Positions 26,817-36,131 of a stretch of 64,000 bases of DNA are shown here, piece by piece. A model generated the notes under the pieces. It saw only the letters and a program-made list of their open reading frames with translations, made no database searches and was not told where the DNA came from. This DNA is from Thermogutta sp039793925 (GTDB lineage: Bacteria; Planctomycetota; Planctomycetia; Pirellulales; Thermoguttaceae): assembly GCF_039793925.1 (NCBI RefSeq), contig NZ_JBAMME010000226.1, forward strand, positions 1-64,000, in the 5' to 3' direction. Every line of letters starts with the position of its first letter. Positions within the stretch are counted from its first letter, which is position 1. Position numbers and translations under genes: made by a program.

Positions 26817-26839
26817 ACGCTGATCAAGCAGATCAGCGT
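26817..26839 (+). promoter_or_regulatory. perfect 9-bp hairpin between DUF1501 and PPC genes
   Basis: ACGCTGATC (26817-26825) pairs perfectly with GATCAGCGT (26831-26839) around the loop AAGCA, 46 bp upstream of the next start. No T run follows. It may be an intra-operon processing or attenuation element, or protect the 3' end of the upstream mRNA. Confidence 0.4.
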
Positions 26840-26884
26840 TCGGGTATCGGCAAATTTCCTTGTCCCTCAGCGGGAGTGAACCTT

Positions 26885-29269
26885 ATGAAGTGCATGAAGG
26901 CCTACTTCAAACCGACACCCTCCGGACTGTTTCAATTATCCCACCAAAAATCCGTGTGGGGAGCGATCAGACTTGCTGGTGTCATCACGGTGATAGCGGG
27001 CATGTTCTGGTCCGCGACCGCGGGGGCACAGCAGATGAGAGCGCGGCGCGAGCCCCACATCGGATATGCTTATCCGGCAGGCGCCCAGTCCGGGACTAGT
27101 GTGCAAATCGTCGTAGGGGGCCAGTATTTAGACGGCGTAACGGACGTCTTAATCGGACCGCTTTCACCTGAGATATCGGGCACAGAATCTCCCCAAGCGA
27201 CGTTTGTCAGATTGACCAAACCGCTCACAAACAAACAGGCCAATGATCTTGCTCAAAAACTGCGGGAGATCCAAGAGAAGGTTCGGCGCGAAATGCGACA
27301 ACGGCGGGCAGGTTTCAACATGGTGGCCTTCCGCCAGCTTCTTGTCAAATTCGCGGCAGAAGAAGGCATCACGGAAGAAATGTTGAAGGCCTTGGAGGAA
27401 TACAGGAAGTACCGGAACGATCCCAAACGCCAGTTCAATCCGCAGATTGCGGAACGAGCAACCCTGCAGGTGTCTCTTTCACCGAACGTCCAACCCGGCT
27501 GGTATGTCCTGCGTCTAAAGACAGCCAATGGGATTTCCGATCCGGTGCGTTTCCACGTCACTCCTTGGAAGGAAGTTCTGGAAAGTGAGCCGAATGACAA
27601 AGAATCACCCACCGTCGTCAACGAAGAGATGCCCGTGGTGCTCAATGGTCAGATCCAACCGGGGGATGTGGATCATTTTCGCATTCGGGCTAAAAAAGGA
27701 CAGCGTCTGGTGGTGGCGGTTCTGGCTCGGGAGTTGATCCCCTACCTCGCGGACGCCGTTCCCGGCTGGTTTCAGGCAACTCTGCGGATTCTGGATTCCT
27801 CGGGACGTGAAGTGGCCTATGTCGACGATTTCTGGTTTCATCCAGATCCCGTTCTGGCATTTGATGTTCCTGCCGACGGCGACTACACCATCGAAATAAA
27901 GGACGCCATCTATCGCGGACGGGATGACTTTGTTTATCGCATTGTGGTAGGGGAAGTCCCCTACGTGACCGGCGTTTTCCCGGTTGGTGGGCGGATCGGC
28001 GAGGATATCACGCTCCAGCTCATGGGCTGGAATCTGCCCGAGAAACAGCTTTTCCTGCGGCGTCTTAAAGGCCAGCCGGGGGTCGGGTCACTGCCGCTTC
28101 CCGCCTGGGCACGCTGGGCCCACTCAGTTCAATTCGCGCTGTCCGACTGGCCGGAGGCGATGGAACACGAACCCAACGATACTCCCCAATCTGCGGAAAA
28201 GATTTCGATCGGCACAGTGATCAATGCGCGGATGGACCGGCCCGGCGACCAGGACGTCTTCCGGTTTACCGGTACCAAGGGACAAAAAGTGGTCGCGGAG
28301 GTGATCGGCCGCCGTGTTTTCTCACCTGTTGACTCGCTGCTTCGGATTCTCGATGAGCAGGGCAACGTGGTGGCAGTCAATGATGATTTCGAAGATAGAA
28401 GCGTGGGTCTCCTGACGCACCACGCCGATTCGTACCTGGAAGTAACACTCCCCCACGATGGCATGTATTTTGTCGAGGTCACCGATATGCAGCATCAGGG
28501 CGGTGAGGCATTCGCCTATCGCCTCCGCCTCAGTGTGCCACGGCCGGACTTTGAACTCCGCGTGGTTCCATCGGTTATCAATGCTTCTCCGGGAATGGTG
28601 GTACCAATCGACGTTTATGCCGTACGTCGGGATGGGTTTGATCAGGGCATTGAGCTATTCGTCACGAAAGGTGCTGAAGGGACGCGCCTCAGCGGAGGGT
28701 GGATACCTCCTGATACCGACCATGTTGTCGCAACGTTGACGGTCCCACGCAATGCGGAATCCGGATTGGTGGAAATCGAGATAGCCGGTAAGGCCAAGGT
28801 GAATGGGCGGGAAATTGTCCGCACAGCAGTCCCTGCGGACGATATGATGCAGGCCTTCTATTACCATCACCTGGTCCCTGCCGAAAGATTCGCCGTCAAT
28901 CTGACTGGCCGTCGGCGTTACTCCGTGCCGTGGACTTTCGAGACCAGGGACACCGTGCGAATACCGGCGGGCGGCGAAGCAGAGTTCCGACTTCCTCCTG
29001 GCAGCGCCTGGTTCCCCGAAAATATAACACTTCAGTTAACATCCGCCCCAGAAGGAATCACGCTAGCGAAGGTGGATCGCAGACAATCGGGATATGTGCT
29101 CGTTTTTCAAGCCGACAAGGAAAAAGTCAAACCGGGCACGCGGGGCAACTTGCTGCTGGGGATGTTCACGCAAAACAGGCCACAAGGCACTGCTCCCAGC
29201 ACTACCCGAAATCAACAGTTCTTCGCTGGATGGCTGCCAGCTCTTCCATTCGAGGTGGTGTCGCAGTAA
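26885..29269 (+). CDS. secreted protein with two PPC (pre-peptidase C-terminal) domains
   Basis: 794 aa. The N-terminal signal/anchor is about residues 20-48 (GVITVIAGMFWSATAGAQ). An IPT/Ig-like segment (IGYAYPAGAQSGTSVQIVVGG) is followed by a charged helical region, then two PPC domains. They start at about 235 (ESEPNDKESP...GDVDHFRIRAKKGQRLVVAVL) and 420 (EHEPNDTPQSA...GDQDVFRFTGTKGQKVVAEV). Beta-sandwich domains make up the C-terminus. No catalytic site is apparent, so it is probably a structural or binding partner of the upstream DUF1549 and DUF1501 proteins, a recurrent trio in planctomycetes. ATG 26885 has CGGGAG 8 bases upstream; GTG 26876 overlaps that site and is less likely. Confidence 0.8.
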   Translation: MKCMKAYFKPTPSGLFQLSHQKSVWGAIRLAGVITVIAGMFWSATAGAQQMRARREPHIGYAYPAGAQSGTSVQIVVGGQYLDGVTDVLIGPLSPEISGTESPQATFVRLTKPLTNKQANDLAQKLREIQEKVRREMRQRRAGFNMVAFRQLLVKFAAEEGITEEMLKALEEYRKYRNDPKRQFNPQIAERATLQVSLSPNVQPGWYVLRLKTANGISDPVRFHVTPWKEVLESEPNDKESPTVVNEEMPVVLNGQIQPGDVDHFRIRAKKGQRLVVAVLARELIPYLADAVPGWFQATLRILDSSGREVAYVDDFWFHPDPVLAFDVPADGDYTIEIKDAIYRGRDDFVYRIVVGEVPYVTGVFPVGGRIGEDITLQLMGWNLPEKQLFLRRLKGQPGVGSLPLPAWARWAHSVQFALSDWPEAMEHEPNDTPQSAEKISIGTVINARMDRPGDQDVFRFTGTKGQKVVAEVIGRRVFSPVDSLLRILDEQGNVVAVNDDFEDRSVGLLTHHADSYLEVTLPHDGMYFVEVTDMQHQGGEAFAYRLRLSVPRPDFELRVVPSVINASPGMVVPIDVYAVRRDGFDQGIELFVTKGAEGTRLSGGWIPPDTDHVVATLTVPRNAESGLVEIEIAGKAKVNGREIVRTAVPADDMMQAFYYHHLVPAERFAVNLTGRRRYSVPWTFETRDTVRIPAGGEAEFRLPPGSAWFPENITLQLTSAPEGITLAKVDRRQSGYVLVFQADKEKVKPGTRGNLLLGMFTQNRPQGTAPSTTRNQQFFAGWLPALPFEVVSQ

Positions 29270-29364
29270 GATAGGGTGCCTCGTGTCTCCGTCACCGGCC
29301 GCGAATACTCGATTTCCGAGTGGCGAAATTCACCACCTTTGGCTCTAGAAACACGAGGGCGATG

Positions 29365-30906
29365 ATGCATTCGCTATTAGCCACGATTCGGTGCCGTACC
29401 ATCAAGCAGCAGATCATTTTGGGGCTAGCACTTGCCCTTTGTGGGGTCTGGATCTCGCTTGGGGGGAAAACCCAGGCTGAAGATGTACAAAACGCCAACC
29501 GGCCCCACATCGTGCTGATCCTGGCGGACGATCTGGGTTACGGGGACCTGTCGTGCCTCAACCCGGAGTCAAAAATCCCCACGCCGCGGATCGATCAGTT
29601 GGCCCGAGAAGGCATGATCTTTACCGATGCCCATACGCCGTCTTCCGTTTGCACGCCCACGCGCTATGGATTACTCACCGGAAGGTATGCCTGGAGAACT
29701 CGTCTCCAGCGCGGGGTCCTGCTTGGGTTCGATCGGCCGCTTATCGAACCAAACCGAGTCACTCTGGCCTCGCTGCTCAGATCCCGGGGGTATCGAACTG
29801 CCTGCATCGGAAAATGGCACCTCGGTCTGGGCTGGCAGTCGCCAACCAGCCAACCGGTAACAGACCACGACGGCACCACAGACGATCCTGGGGTTGACTA
29901 TTCGAAGCCTCTGACCGAAGGCCCTCTATCGGCGGGATTCGACTACTTTTTCGGCATTGCCGCCTCCCTGGACATGGCGCCTTACTGCTACATCGAAAAC
30001 GATCACGTGATCCAACCGCCGACCGAGGAGACTCAGGGGCAGGCGTTTCCCTTTAACTGGCGACCAGGGAAGAAGGCCAAAGATTTTGACCACGAGCAGG
30101 TACTCCCCGCGCTGACGGAGAAGGCGATAACCTGGTTGCGGGATTGCCGTCGCGAGTCACCGCACCAACCAGTTTTCTTGTATTTTGCCCTAACGGCTCC
30201 TCATACACCGGTTCTACCACTTCCCGAATATCAAGGCAGGAGCAGGGCAGGGGAGTACGGCGACTTTGTCGTCCAGGTGGATGACTGCGTCGGGAAGGTT
30301 CTCGACGCCCTCGATAACCTTGGAATGCGCCAAAACACCCTCGTCATCGTAACAAGTGACAACGGATCTACCATGACGATCCGTCCGTTTTTCCAAAAGT
30401 TCAATCATGCCACAAACTATCATTTTCGGGGCCAAAAGTCGGATGTCTGGGAAGGTGGGCACCGCGTGCCGTTCGTTGTGCGCTGGCCGGGCCACGTTCC
30501 GCCAGGATCTCAATGCTCGAAAACGATTTGCCTCACCGACTGTCTGGCCACGTTCGCAGAGTTAATGGGCACATCGCTGCCAGAGCACACCGGCGAAGAC
30601 AGCGTGAGCTTCCTCAAACTTCTAACAAACCCTGAGGCGTCGTGGGAACGACCGCCTGTGGTCATGCACTCCGCCAATGGCTACTTTGCCATTCGCGAGG
30701 GCGACTGGAAACTCCTCCTCTGTCGAGGCTCGGGAGGCTGGTCGTTACCGGAGAATAAGGTGCCCACGGGCGCACCTCCCGCCCAACTTTATAATCTCCG
30801 TGAAGATATTGGGGAACAGAATAATCTTTTCAACGAATATCCCAATATCGTCGCACGCCTCAGCAAACTTTTGGAGAATATTCGCGAGAGTGGCCGCTCT
30901 CGGTAA
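29365..30906 (+). CDS. secreted arylsulfatase-type sulfatase
   Basis: 513 aa, S1 family. Hydrophobic signal segment at about residues 15-38 (IILGLALALCGVWISLGG). RPHIVLILADDLGYGDLSC gives the metal-binding Asp pair. The formylglycine cysteine is about Cys96 in SVCTPTRYGLLTGRY (C-x-P-x-R). ACIGKWHLGLG, LTAPHTPVLPLPEY and VIVTSDNGS complete the active site. Unlike the first sulfatase it has no added binding domain. Tandem ATGs lie at 29362 and 29365 after GAGGG; the second has better spacing. It ends at a strong bidirectional terminator shared with mcsB. Substrate unknown. Confidence 0.9.
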   Translation: MHSLLATIRCRTIKQQIILGLALALCGVWISLGGKTQAEDVQNANRPHIVLILADDLGYGDLSCLNPESKIPTPRIDQLAREGMIFTDAHTPSSVCTPTRYGLLTGRYAWRTRLQRGVLLGFDRPLIEPNRVTLASLLRSRGYRTACIGKWHLGLGWQSPTSQPVTDHDGTTDDPGVDYSKPLTEGPLSAGFDYFFGIAASLDMAPYCYIENDHVIQPPTEETQGQAFPFNWRPGKKAKDFDHEQVLPALTEKAITWLRDCRRESPHQPVFLYFALTAPHTPVLPLPEYQGRSRAGEYGDFVVQVDDCVGKVLDALDNLGMRQNTLVIVTSDNGSTMTIRPFFQKFNHATNYHFRGQKSDVWEGGHRVPFVVRWPGHVPPGSQCSKTICLTDCLATFAELMGTSLPEHTGEDSVSFLKLLTNPEASWERPPVVMHSANGYFAIREGDWKLLLCRGSGGWSLPENKVPTGAPPAQLYNLREDIGEQNNLFNEYPNIVARLSKLLENIRESGRSR

Positions 30907-30944
30907 ACGGTGGAAGTTCTGGCATGTTGGAGCGGCGCTGACTA

Positions 30945-30963
30945 AAAAGCCCGCAGGGCTTTT
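30945..30963. terminator. bidirectional intrinsic terminator
   Basis: AAAAGCCC (30945-30952), loop GCA, GGGCTTTT (30956-30963): a perfect 8-bp stem with an A run on one side and a T run on the other. It lies between the convergent sulfatase (+) and mcsB (-) genes, so it can stop both transcripts. Confidence 0.8.
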
Positions 30964-30990
30964 CGGGCGGCAAGGGGGTGAGCGCGGCGC

Positions 30991-32061
30991 TCAGATTTTC
31001 TTCGAAAGTTCGCCCAGCTTGCGTCGGAGAAATCGCGCCCTTTCGATGTTCCTGTCAGCGCTATCGAGCTCGCTCCCGGCTAACTTTTGCAAATGAGCCG
31101 GTTGGGTGAAAAGGAATAGCTCATTAAGAAGCTGGATGGGAACTTCCTGAATGAGTCCCAGATGGATTCCCATGCGGACACTCGACAGCAAGTGGAGCGT
31201 CTCCTCGGCGGAAATTGTTTGGGCAGTCTTGAGAATCCCGTACGCACGACTCACGCGATCATGGAGATTTTCGTGCCCTTCGGCCAGAAGGAATTCTCTT
31301 GCCTTTCTTTCTGCGGCAACAACGGCGGGAACGACCTGGGCCATCTTGTTGATGAGTTCTTCTTCACTCCTTCCCAGGGTGACCTGGTTGCTGACCTGGT
31401 AAAAATCCCCCATTGCCTGAGAGCCTTCTCCGTAAAGTCCCCGGACGACCAGCTCTAACTTCTCGAGGCTGCGAAGGGTCTGGTCCATTTGCCGGGTGAT
31501 CACAGAGGCAGGAAGGTGGAGCATTACACTCACCCGCATCCCCGTCCCCACATTCGTAGGGCATGCCGTTAAGAAACCCCATTCTTCATCACATGCAAAC
31601 ACCAAATGTTGGTCGAGGTAGTCATCCCATTGCCTGATCAGTTCCCATGTGGGCTCCAGCTGAAAACCGCTTTGCACGGCCTGGAGCCGGAGGTGATCCT
31701 CCTCGTTGATCATGAGGCTGAAACGCTCTGCCCGATCGATAAACACCCCGCGCGGTCCCTGTCCCTCAGCGAGATCCCGGCTAATCAACTGTCGCTCCAC
31801 CAAGAAATGGCGGTCCAATTGCGACAGTGTGTCCACATCCACGTAGAACACCTGGTCGCGAAAAGGGCTGTTGTTGACGACCTCCTTCACGCGGTCCAAG
31901 ATCTGTCGGCGATCGGCTTCGGTGGCGATGCTCGTAAATGGAAAATCCGCGAGGTTCCGTGCCAATCGAATGCGCGTGGATATGACAATATCGTTTTCCG
32001 GTCCCTCACCGCGAAGCCATTCGCCACAACCATGCATCAGATCGTCGAGTGTCGAGATCAT
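30991..32061 (-). CDS. mcsB: protein-arginine kinase McsB
   Basis: A 356-aa ATP:guanido phosphotransferase-fold enzyme that phosphorylates arginines in proteins, marking them for ClpCP in Gram-positive bacteria. Landmarks: VISTRIRLARNLADFPF (nucleotide-binding STRIRLARN), the acidic NEEDHLRLQAV loop, the active-site cysteine in LTACPTNVGTGMRVSVMLHLP and GLYGEGSQAMGDFYQVSNQVTLG. Length matches bacterial McsB rather than larger animal arginine kinases. It is preceded on the same strand by a McsA-like gene, 182 bp upstream, its usual activator. No ctsR or clpC is in view. The ribosome site is weak. Confidence 0.92.
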   Translation of the reverse strand: MISTLDDLMHGCGEWLRGEGPENDIVISTRIRLARNLADFPFTSIATEADRRQILDRVKEVVNNSPFRDQVFYVDVDTLSQLDRHFLVERQLISRDLAEGQGPRGVFIDRAERFSLMINEEDHLRLQAVQSGFQLEPTWELIRQWDDYLDQHLVFACDEEWGFLTACPTNVGTGMRVSVMLHLPASVITRQMDQTLRSLEKLELVVRGLYGEGSQAMGDFYQVSNQVTLGRSEEELINKMAQVVPAVVAAERKAREFLLAEGHENLHDRVSRAYGILKTAQTISAEETLHLLSSVRMGIHLGLIQEVPIQLLNELFLFTQPAHLQKLAGSELDSADRNIERARFLRRKLGELSKKI

Positions 32062-32243
32062 AGATTGCTATTCTTTCACAAAACGAATTTTTCCCACCAG
32101 TAAGGCAACCCCTTCATTCTTCTCCCAGGGTCATAATTCCGATTTTTGCAGTCCACGTTGGAAGGACTTCCGATCGGGAACCGAAAAGGCCCACCATATG
32201 GTTTCTTTCCCCATGGCCAATCACGAAAAAAGTACTTGGGGTC

Positions 32244-32762
32244 CTAGACAACTTCTGTCTCAATGCGACGGATTTCATCGCGGATTTGCGAGGCTCGCTC
32301 ATATTCCTCGGCCTCTACGGCTTCACGCATCTCTCGCCGCAGGCGGATCAGCTCCGTGCGGCGTGCAGCGACTTCCGGAGGTTTGGATGAGCGTTTGCCT
32401 TTATGCCGCGTTTCTCCATGGATATTGGCCAGAAGAAATTCCAACTGTTCACGGAAGGCCTTGTAGTCGTACGGACAACCTAAACGCCCCTGGCTTCGGA
32501 ATTTGTAGAAACTGATTCCGCAATAGGGACAGGTCTGTTGATCAGCCCGCTTCATTTCTTCGGCCGCCTGTCCCACCGCCATGTGTTTGGCGTAATGCTG
32601 AGCCACCTGCTCTGCCACTTGCGTCATTTCGACTGTGGCCTTGCTTCCTCCCGATAAATACTCGTGCGCGTGCTGCTCGCACAAGTGCACCTCAACCGGG
32701 GTTGGCCCCGTCAACTCCGTGATATGGTAGGTCGCCGGTCGATCGCAGCGTTGGCACTTCAT
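32244..32762 (-). CDS. mcsA: McsA-like activator, zinc-binding with UVR domain
   Basis: 172 aa. It begins MKCQRCDRPATYHIT (CxxC), then VHLCEQHAHEY, a second pair in CPYCGISF, and LGCPYDYKAF, as in McsA (CtsR-associated zinc protein). The C-terminal helix pair LRREMREAVEAEEYERASQIRDEI is a UVR motif as in UvrB/C and ClpC. AGAGGA 9 bases upstream supports ATG 32762 over the earlier in-frame start. With mcsB next it suggests a working McsAB arginine-phosphorylation system; in Bacillus McsA stimulates McsB. Confidence 0.85.
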   Translation of the reverse strand: MKCQRCDRPATYHITELTGPTPVEVHLCEQHAHEYLSGGSKATVEMTQVAEQVAQHYAKHMAVGQAAEEMKRADQQTCPYCGISFYKFRSQGRLGCPYDYKAFREQLEFLLANIHGETRHKGKRSSKPPEVAARRTELIRLRREMREAVEAEEYERASQIRDEIRRIETEVV

Positions 32763-33126
32763 ACAAAGAATCCTCTTTTGAAGATTACAGAGCGGGACAC
32801 CCGCAATATCCACCTCATACGACGGGTCTCGCCCACATCAAACTCGTCATCGCGGGTAGCGGGCCCGCTTCTCACGCCTGAGGATGGGCAACTCACATGC
32901 GGTTTAGGCGATTCAACTTGGATTCTAACACCCTTGGCCACCATGTCAACATTGCTTGGGATGCCTCTTTGAGCTGAATATTTTGCTTCATAGGAGAGTA
33001 ACCAGTTTCCTAACGCCACACCGTACCCAATTGTCTGGCACAGCGTTCCAAGCCGCCTTGGCAAAAGCGTCACTTTTTGCTAAAGAACTACAATCCTGAT
33101 AGTGGCCTGTTGTTGCTTCCACCATC
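32763..33126. other. 364-bp divergent spacer mcsA / lptF
   Basis: No coding region is supported. It should contain the promoters of both genes. On the plus strand TACAAT at 33089-33094 resembles a -10 box but lacks a good -35 partner. No terminator or repeat is visible. Confidence 0.4.
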
Positions 33127-34269
33127 ATGCCTGTTTTTACCCGTTATGTTACCTCCGAATTGCTCAAGATCTTCGGGGCCGCCCTGACGGTCCTGACGTT
33201 GCTGCTTGCGCTTGGAATTGGTGCCCGAGAGGGCATCAGCCGCGGCTTGCCTCCTATCTTAATTGTTCGCATGTTGCCTTATCTGTTGCCCGAAATTCTG
33301 GGAATCACAATCCCGATCGCGGTCCTCCTCTCGGTAAGTCAAGTTCTGGGACGGATGTCGGGAGCTAACGAGATCGTCGCCCTCCGTGCCCTGGGGCTCT
33401 CCCCGATTCACGCCGTTCGGCCCACCATTGTGTTTGCGTTTTTTGTCAGTTTGTTTACTGTTTGGATGTATGATGTGGCGGCGACGTGGGGACGCCCCGG
33501 AGCGCGGCGGGTTGTCGTGGAGTCGGTGGAACAGATTGCCTACAGCATGCTGCGGACACGACGCAGTTACACATCCCCGAAGTTCTCCATTGTGGTCAAA
33601 GACGTACAGGGGAAAACCTTGATTAATCCCCTCATCACCATTCAGACCCAGCCCGACATGCCGGCCATCGTGCTGTCAGCCGAGGAAGCCGAACTCACGA
33701 CAGATCGTCAGGCGGGCGGGCTTATCATCACCTGTCGCAAACCGGAGGCCAGAATCGAGAACTCGGCGGTGGTGCGGGCGTCCGATATCTACTCCCAGCT
33801 CATTCCCTTCGACAGGCCCATCGAACCGCTCCATCGGGACTGGCTCGCCACGTGGCAGATTCCGGAAGCGGTGAAAACACTGGAAAAGGACGCCCACCAA
33901 CTGGTAATGCTGCTCCGCCATGCCGAAGCCACAGACGAACAGAAAAAGACTTGGCGGTATCAACTGGAACAACTGGAAATCCAGATCCGCAAGCTCAAAA
34001 CGGAACCGTACCGCCGGTGGGCGAATGGATTCAGCAGCCTGTGTTTCGTGCTCCTCGGTTGCCCCCTTGCCATGTACTGCCGCAGTGAAAACTTCCTCGG
34101 GATATTCTTTTTGTCGTTTTTGCCAATTGTCGTCATTTACTACCCATTACTGATGCTCGCTAACGGACTGACGTCTTCGGGGGCCATCCCACCGCCGGGG
34201 TTCTGGCTTGCTAATCTCGGAATAGCTCTTCCGGGCAGTGTCCTTTTGTATCTTTATTGTGAAACCTGA
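33127..34269 (+). CDS. LptF/LptG-family lipopolysaccharide export permease
   Basis: A 380-aa inner-membrane protein. The N-terminal helices (YVTSELLKIFGAALTVLTLLLALG; LPYLLPEILGITIPIAVLLSVSQVLGRMSGANEIVALRALG) are the family signature. A periplasmic beta-jellyroll region spans about 120-290. Three C-terminal helices follow (FSSLCFVLLGCPLAMYC, FFLSFLPIVVIYYPLLMLAN, FWLANLGIALPGSVLLYLY). Such proteins with LptB extract LPS for transport to the outer membrane. Only one permease gene is here, whereas lptF and lptG are usually paired; the partner may be elsewhere. It converges with acpS, 40 bp apart. Confidence 0.85.
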   Translation: MPVFTRYVTSELLKIFGAALTVLTLLLALGIGAREGISRGLPPILIVRMLPYLLPEILGITIPIAVLLSVSQVLGRMSGANEIVALRALGLSPIHAVRPTIVFAFFVSLFTVWMYDVAATWGRPGARRVVVESVEQIAYSMLRTRRSYTSPKFSIVVKDVQGKTLINPLITIQTQPDMPAIVLSAEEAELTTDRQAGGLIITCRKPEARIENSAVVRASDIYSQLIPFDRPIEPLHRDWLATWQIPEAVKTLEKDAHQLVMLLRHAEATDEQKKTWRYQLEQLEIQIRKLKTEPYRRWANGFSSLCFVLLGCPLAMYCRSENFLGIFFLSFLPIVVIYYPLLMLANGLTSSGAIPPPGFWLANLGIALPGSVLLYLYCET

Positions 34270-34309
34270 TGACCTCTCGAGCGCCGCGTTATCATCCCAC
34301 TCAGATTCC

Positions 34310-34720
34310 TTAACCTCCGGTCACGTCGTTTTCCGAATCCGCTCCCACGGCGATGGCAAACGCGGTGGCATGGCTTCGGCAATGCGAAATGGAAATCCAA
34401 ACCCGCTTCACACCCAATTTGTCTGCCACCTTTTTGGCACCGTCTCGGAGTATCACCTCGGGCCGACCACCAGGCCGATTGAGAATCTCAACATCCAGCC
34501 AACTGATCCCTTTCACCCAACCCGTCCCCAGCGCCTTCAAAACGGCCTCTTTGGCCGCCCACCGTCCAGTAAAGTGCTGCACAGATTGTCGGCGACTCTG
34601 GCAATAAGCGATTTCAGCCGGTGTGTACACCCGCTGCAAAAACACCTCCCCGTGCCTTTCAATCATTCGGGCAATTCGGAGGCATTCGGTAATATCAGTG
34701 CCAACCCCCAACACCCTCAT
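34310..34720 (-). CDS. acpS: holo-[acyl-carrier-protein] synthase
   Basis: 136 aa; transfers phosphopantetheine from CoA to apo-ACP. The Mg-binding motifs are MRVLGVGTDITEC (Asp of GTD) and FTGRWAAKEAVLKALGTG (Glu of AAKEA). WLDVEILNRPGGRPEVIL and VWISISHCRSHATAFAIA are the typical C-terminal strands. The length is normal for the family. It lies 123 bp downstream of a small ORF that follows trpS, so it may belong to the same transcript. Confidence 0.92.
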   Translation of the reverse strand: MRVLGVGTDITECLRIARMIERHGEVFLQRVYTPAEIAYCQSRRQSVQHFTGRWAAKEAVLKALGTGWVKGISWLDVEILNRPGGRPEVILRDGAKKVADKLGVKRVWISISHCRSHATAFAIAVGADSENDVTGG

Positions 34721-34843
34721 CGTCGGCGATTATCGAACTTTGCGCTTCCAGCAATAACCGTAATTGATTCACCAAAACTCTTGACCGTCTGCCGACAGCG
34801 AACGCCAATCGGTGTCGGTACAGCCTGGGGAATTACCCTTACC

Positions 34844-34984
34844 CTAAAAACAGCCAGGTTGCGAGCGTCCGAAAAAACCAAAAATCACAAAGCCACCGAT
34901 CGCGGCAAGTTCTTTCCATTCGAAATGCAACGGCCGCTCGTCCAGCATCCTGCGCGTCCTTGGACCAACAGAATTATCACGCAT
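34844..34984 (-). CDS. candidate 46-aa small membrane protein overlapping trpS
   Basis: ATG at 34984 overlaps the trpS stop (ATGCGTGA), a typical translational-coupling arrangement. The product starts MRDNSVGPRTRRMLDERP, continues HFEWKELAAIGGFVIFGFF and ends GRSQPGCF. It has a basic/polar N-terminus and one short hydrophobic segment (LAAIGGFVIFGFFG). No family is recognised. It could be a genuine unannotated small protein or chance coding after trpS; the overlap and the protein-like sequence favour the former. Confidence 0.4.
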   Translation of the reverse strand: MRDNSVGPRTRRMLDERPLHFEWKELAAIGGFVIFGFFGRSQPGCF

Positions 34985-35948
34985 ACTTGATGCCACAAGC
35001 TGCCTGGGCCCGAGCCAGGACCTCCGCCGCCTTTTTACGGGCCATCGCGGCACCGTCCCCCAGGACTTCTCGAACAAACTGTGGCTTCGCTTCCAATTCT
35101 TTGCGATACTCACGAGCCTCCGCAAAATATTTTTCGGCCGCATCGGCCAGAGCCTGCTTGACTTCTCCGTAGCCGAATCCGCCCGCGCGGTAGCGTGCCG
35201 CCATTGCTTCGCGTTCTTTTTCCCCCACAAATAACGAGTAGAGCTGGAAAAGGTGATCTGTTTCTGGGTCTTTTGGTTCATGTATGGGCCGCGAGTCCGT
35301 GACAATTCTCATGATGGTTTTGCGAACCACCTTGGGATCATCAAAAATGCCTATTGTGTTGTTGTAACTTTTGGACATTTTTTCACCATCCGTCCCTGGA
35401 ACCCGGGCTGCCTTTTCCATGATTTTGGCGCGGGGCATCACAAAGACTTCGCCGTAAAGATGGTTGAAGCTTCCCGCAATATCCCGACACACCTCAATAT
35501 GCTGAATTTGGTCTTCACCGACCGGGACGGTGTCCGCGTCGTAGGCCAGGATGTCCGCTGCCATCAACACCGGATAAGTGAACAACCCGGCATCGGCTGG
35601 GAGCCCCTTGGCCTTCTTGTCCTTGTATGCGTGACACCGCTCCAGAAGTCCCATTGGCGTGCAGGTCATGAGCAACCAGCAAAGCTGGGAAACTTCCGGA
35701 ACGTCGGACTGAACAAACAGCGTGGCCCGGTCTGGATTAATTCCCAAAGCCAGTAAGTCGATCGCAGCATCAATGGTGTTTCGCCGCAGAACCTCAGGAT
35801 CACGCACTGTTGTGAGTGCGTGCAGATTTGCGATGAAATAGTACGAGGCATCCGCCTGGTCCTGCAGCTCGACATATTGCTTAATGGCACCGAAATAATT
35901 CCCCCAATGAAATCGACCGGTGGGTTGAATGCCAGAAACGACAATCAT
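34977..35948 (-). CDS. trpS: tryptophan--tRNA ligase
   Basis: 323 aa, class I synthetase. MIVVSGIQPTGRFHWGNYFGAI carries the HIGH-type signature (H-x-G-N). LFVQSDVPEVSQLCWLL, TYPVLMAADILAYDADTVPVGEDQIQHIE and the KMSKS loop DGEKMSKSYNNTI are all canonical. ATG 35948 is preferred over the upstream in-frame TTG 35981, since the first beta strand begins directly there. It is followed by a coupled 46-aa ORF and acpS. Confidence 0.95.
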   Translation of the reverse strand: MIVVSGIQPTGRFHWGNYFGAIKQYVELQDQADASYYFIANLHALTTVRDPEVLRRNTIDAAIDLLALGINPDRATLFVQSDVPEVSQLCWLLMTCTPMGLLERCHAYKDKKAKGLPADAGLFTYPVLMAADILAYDADTVPVGEDQIQHIEVCRDIAGSFNHLYGEVFVMPRAKIMEKAARVPGTDGEKMSKSYNNTIGIFDDPKVVRKTIMRIVTDSRPIHEPKDPETDHLFQLYSLFVGEKEREAMAARYRAGGFGYGEVKQALADAAEKYFAEAREYRKELEAKPQFVREVLGDGAAMARKKAAEVLARAQAACGIKYA

Positions 35949-36131
35949 ATCTCTAAACCTATCCTTCTCCGCGTGTATCAATCTATTCGCGGTGACACAA
36001 CTCCCTGTACTGCCCGGGCAACTTTACCAGCACGCCTCCTCTTCATCATTTTCACCGGCACCAGCTTGGATAAAAAGCCCGGAGCCCGCGCGTGTAGAAA
36101 ACCCCGGTCCCCCCAAGGTCGGGATAAGCCA

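Noticed and set aside
34238..34990. 250-codon plus-strand frame over acpS
   Set aside because: Antisense to acpS, which has complete catalytic motifs; no ribosome site.
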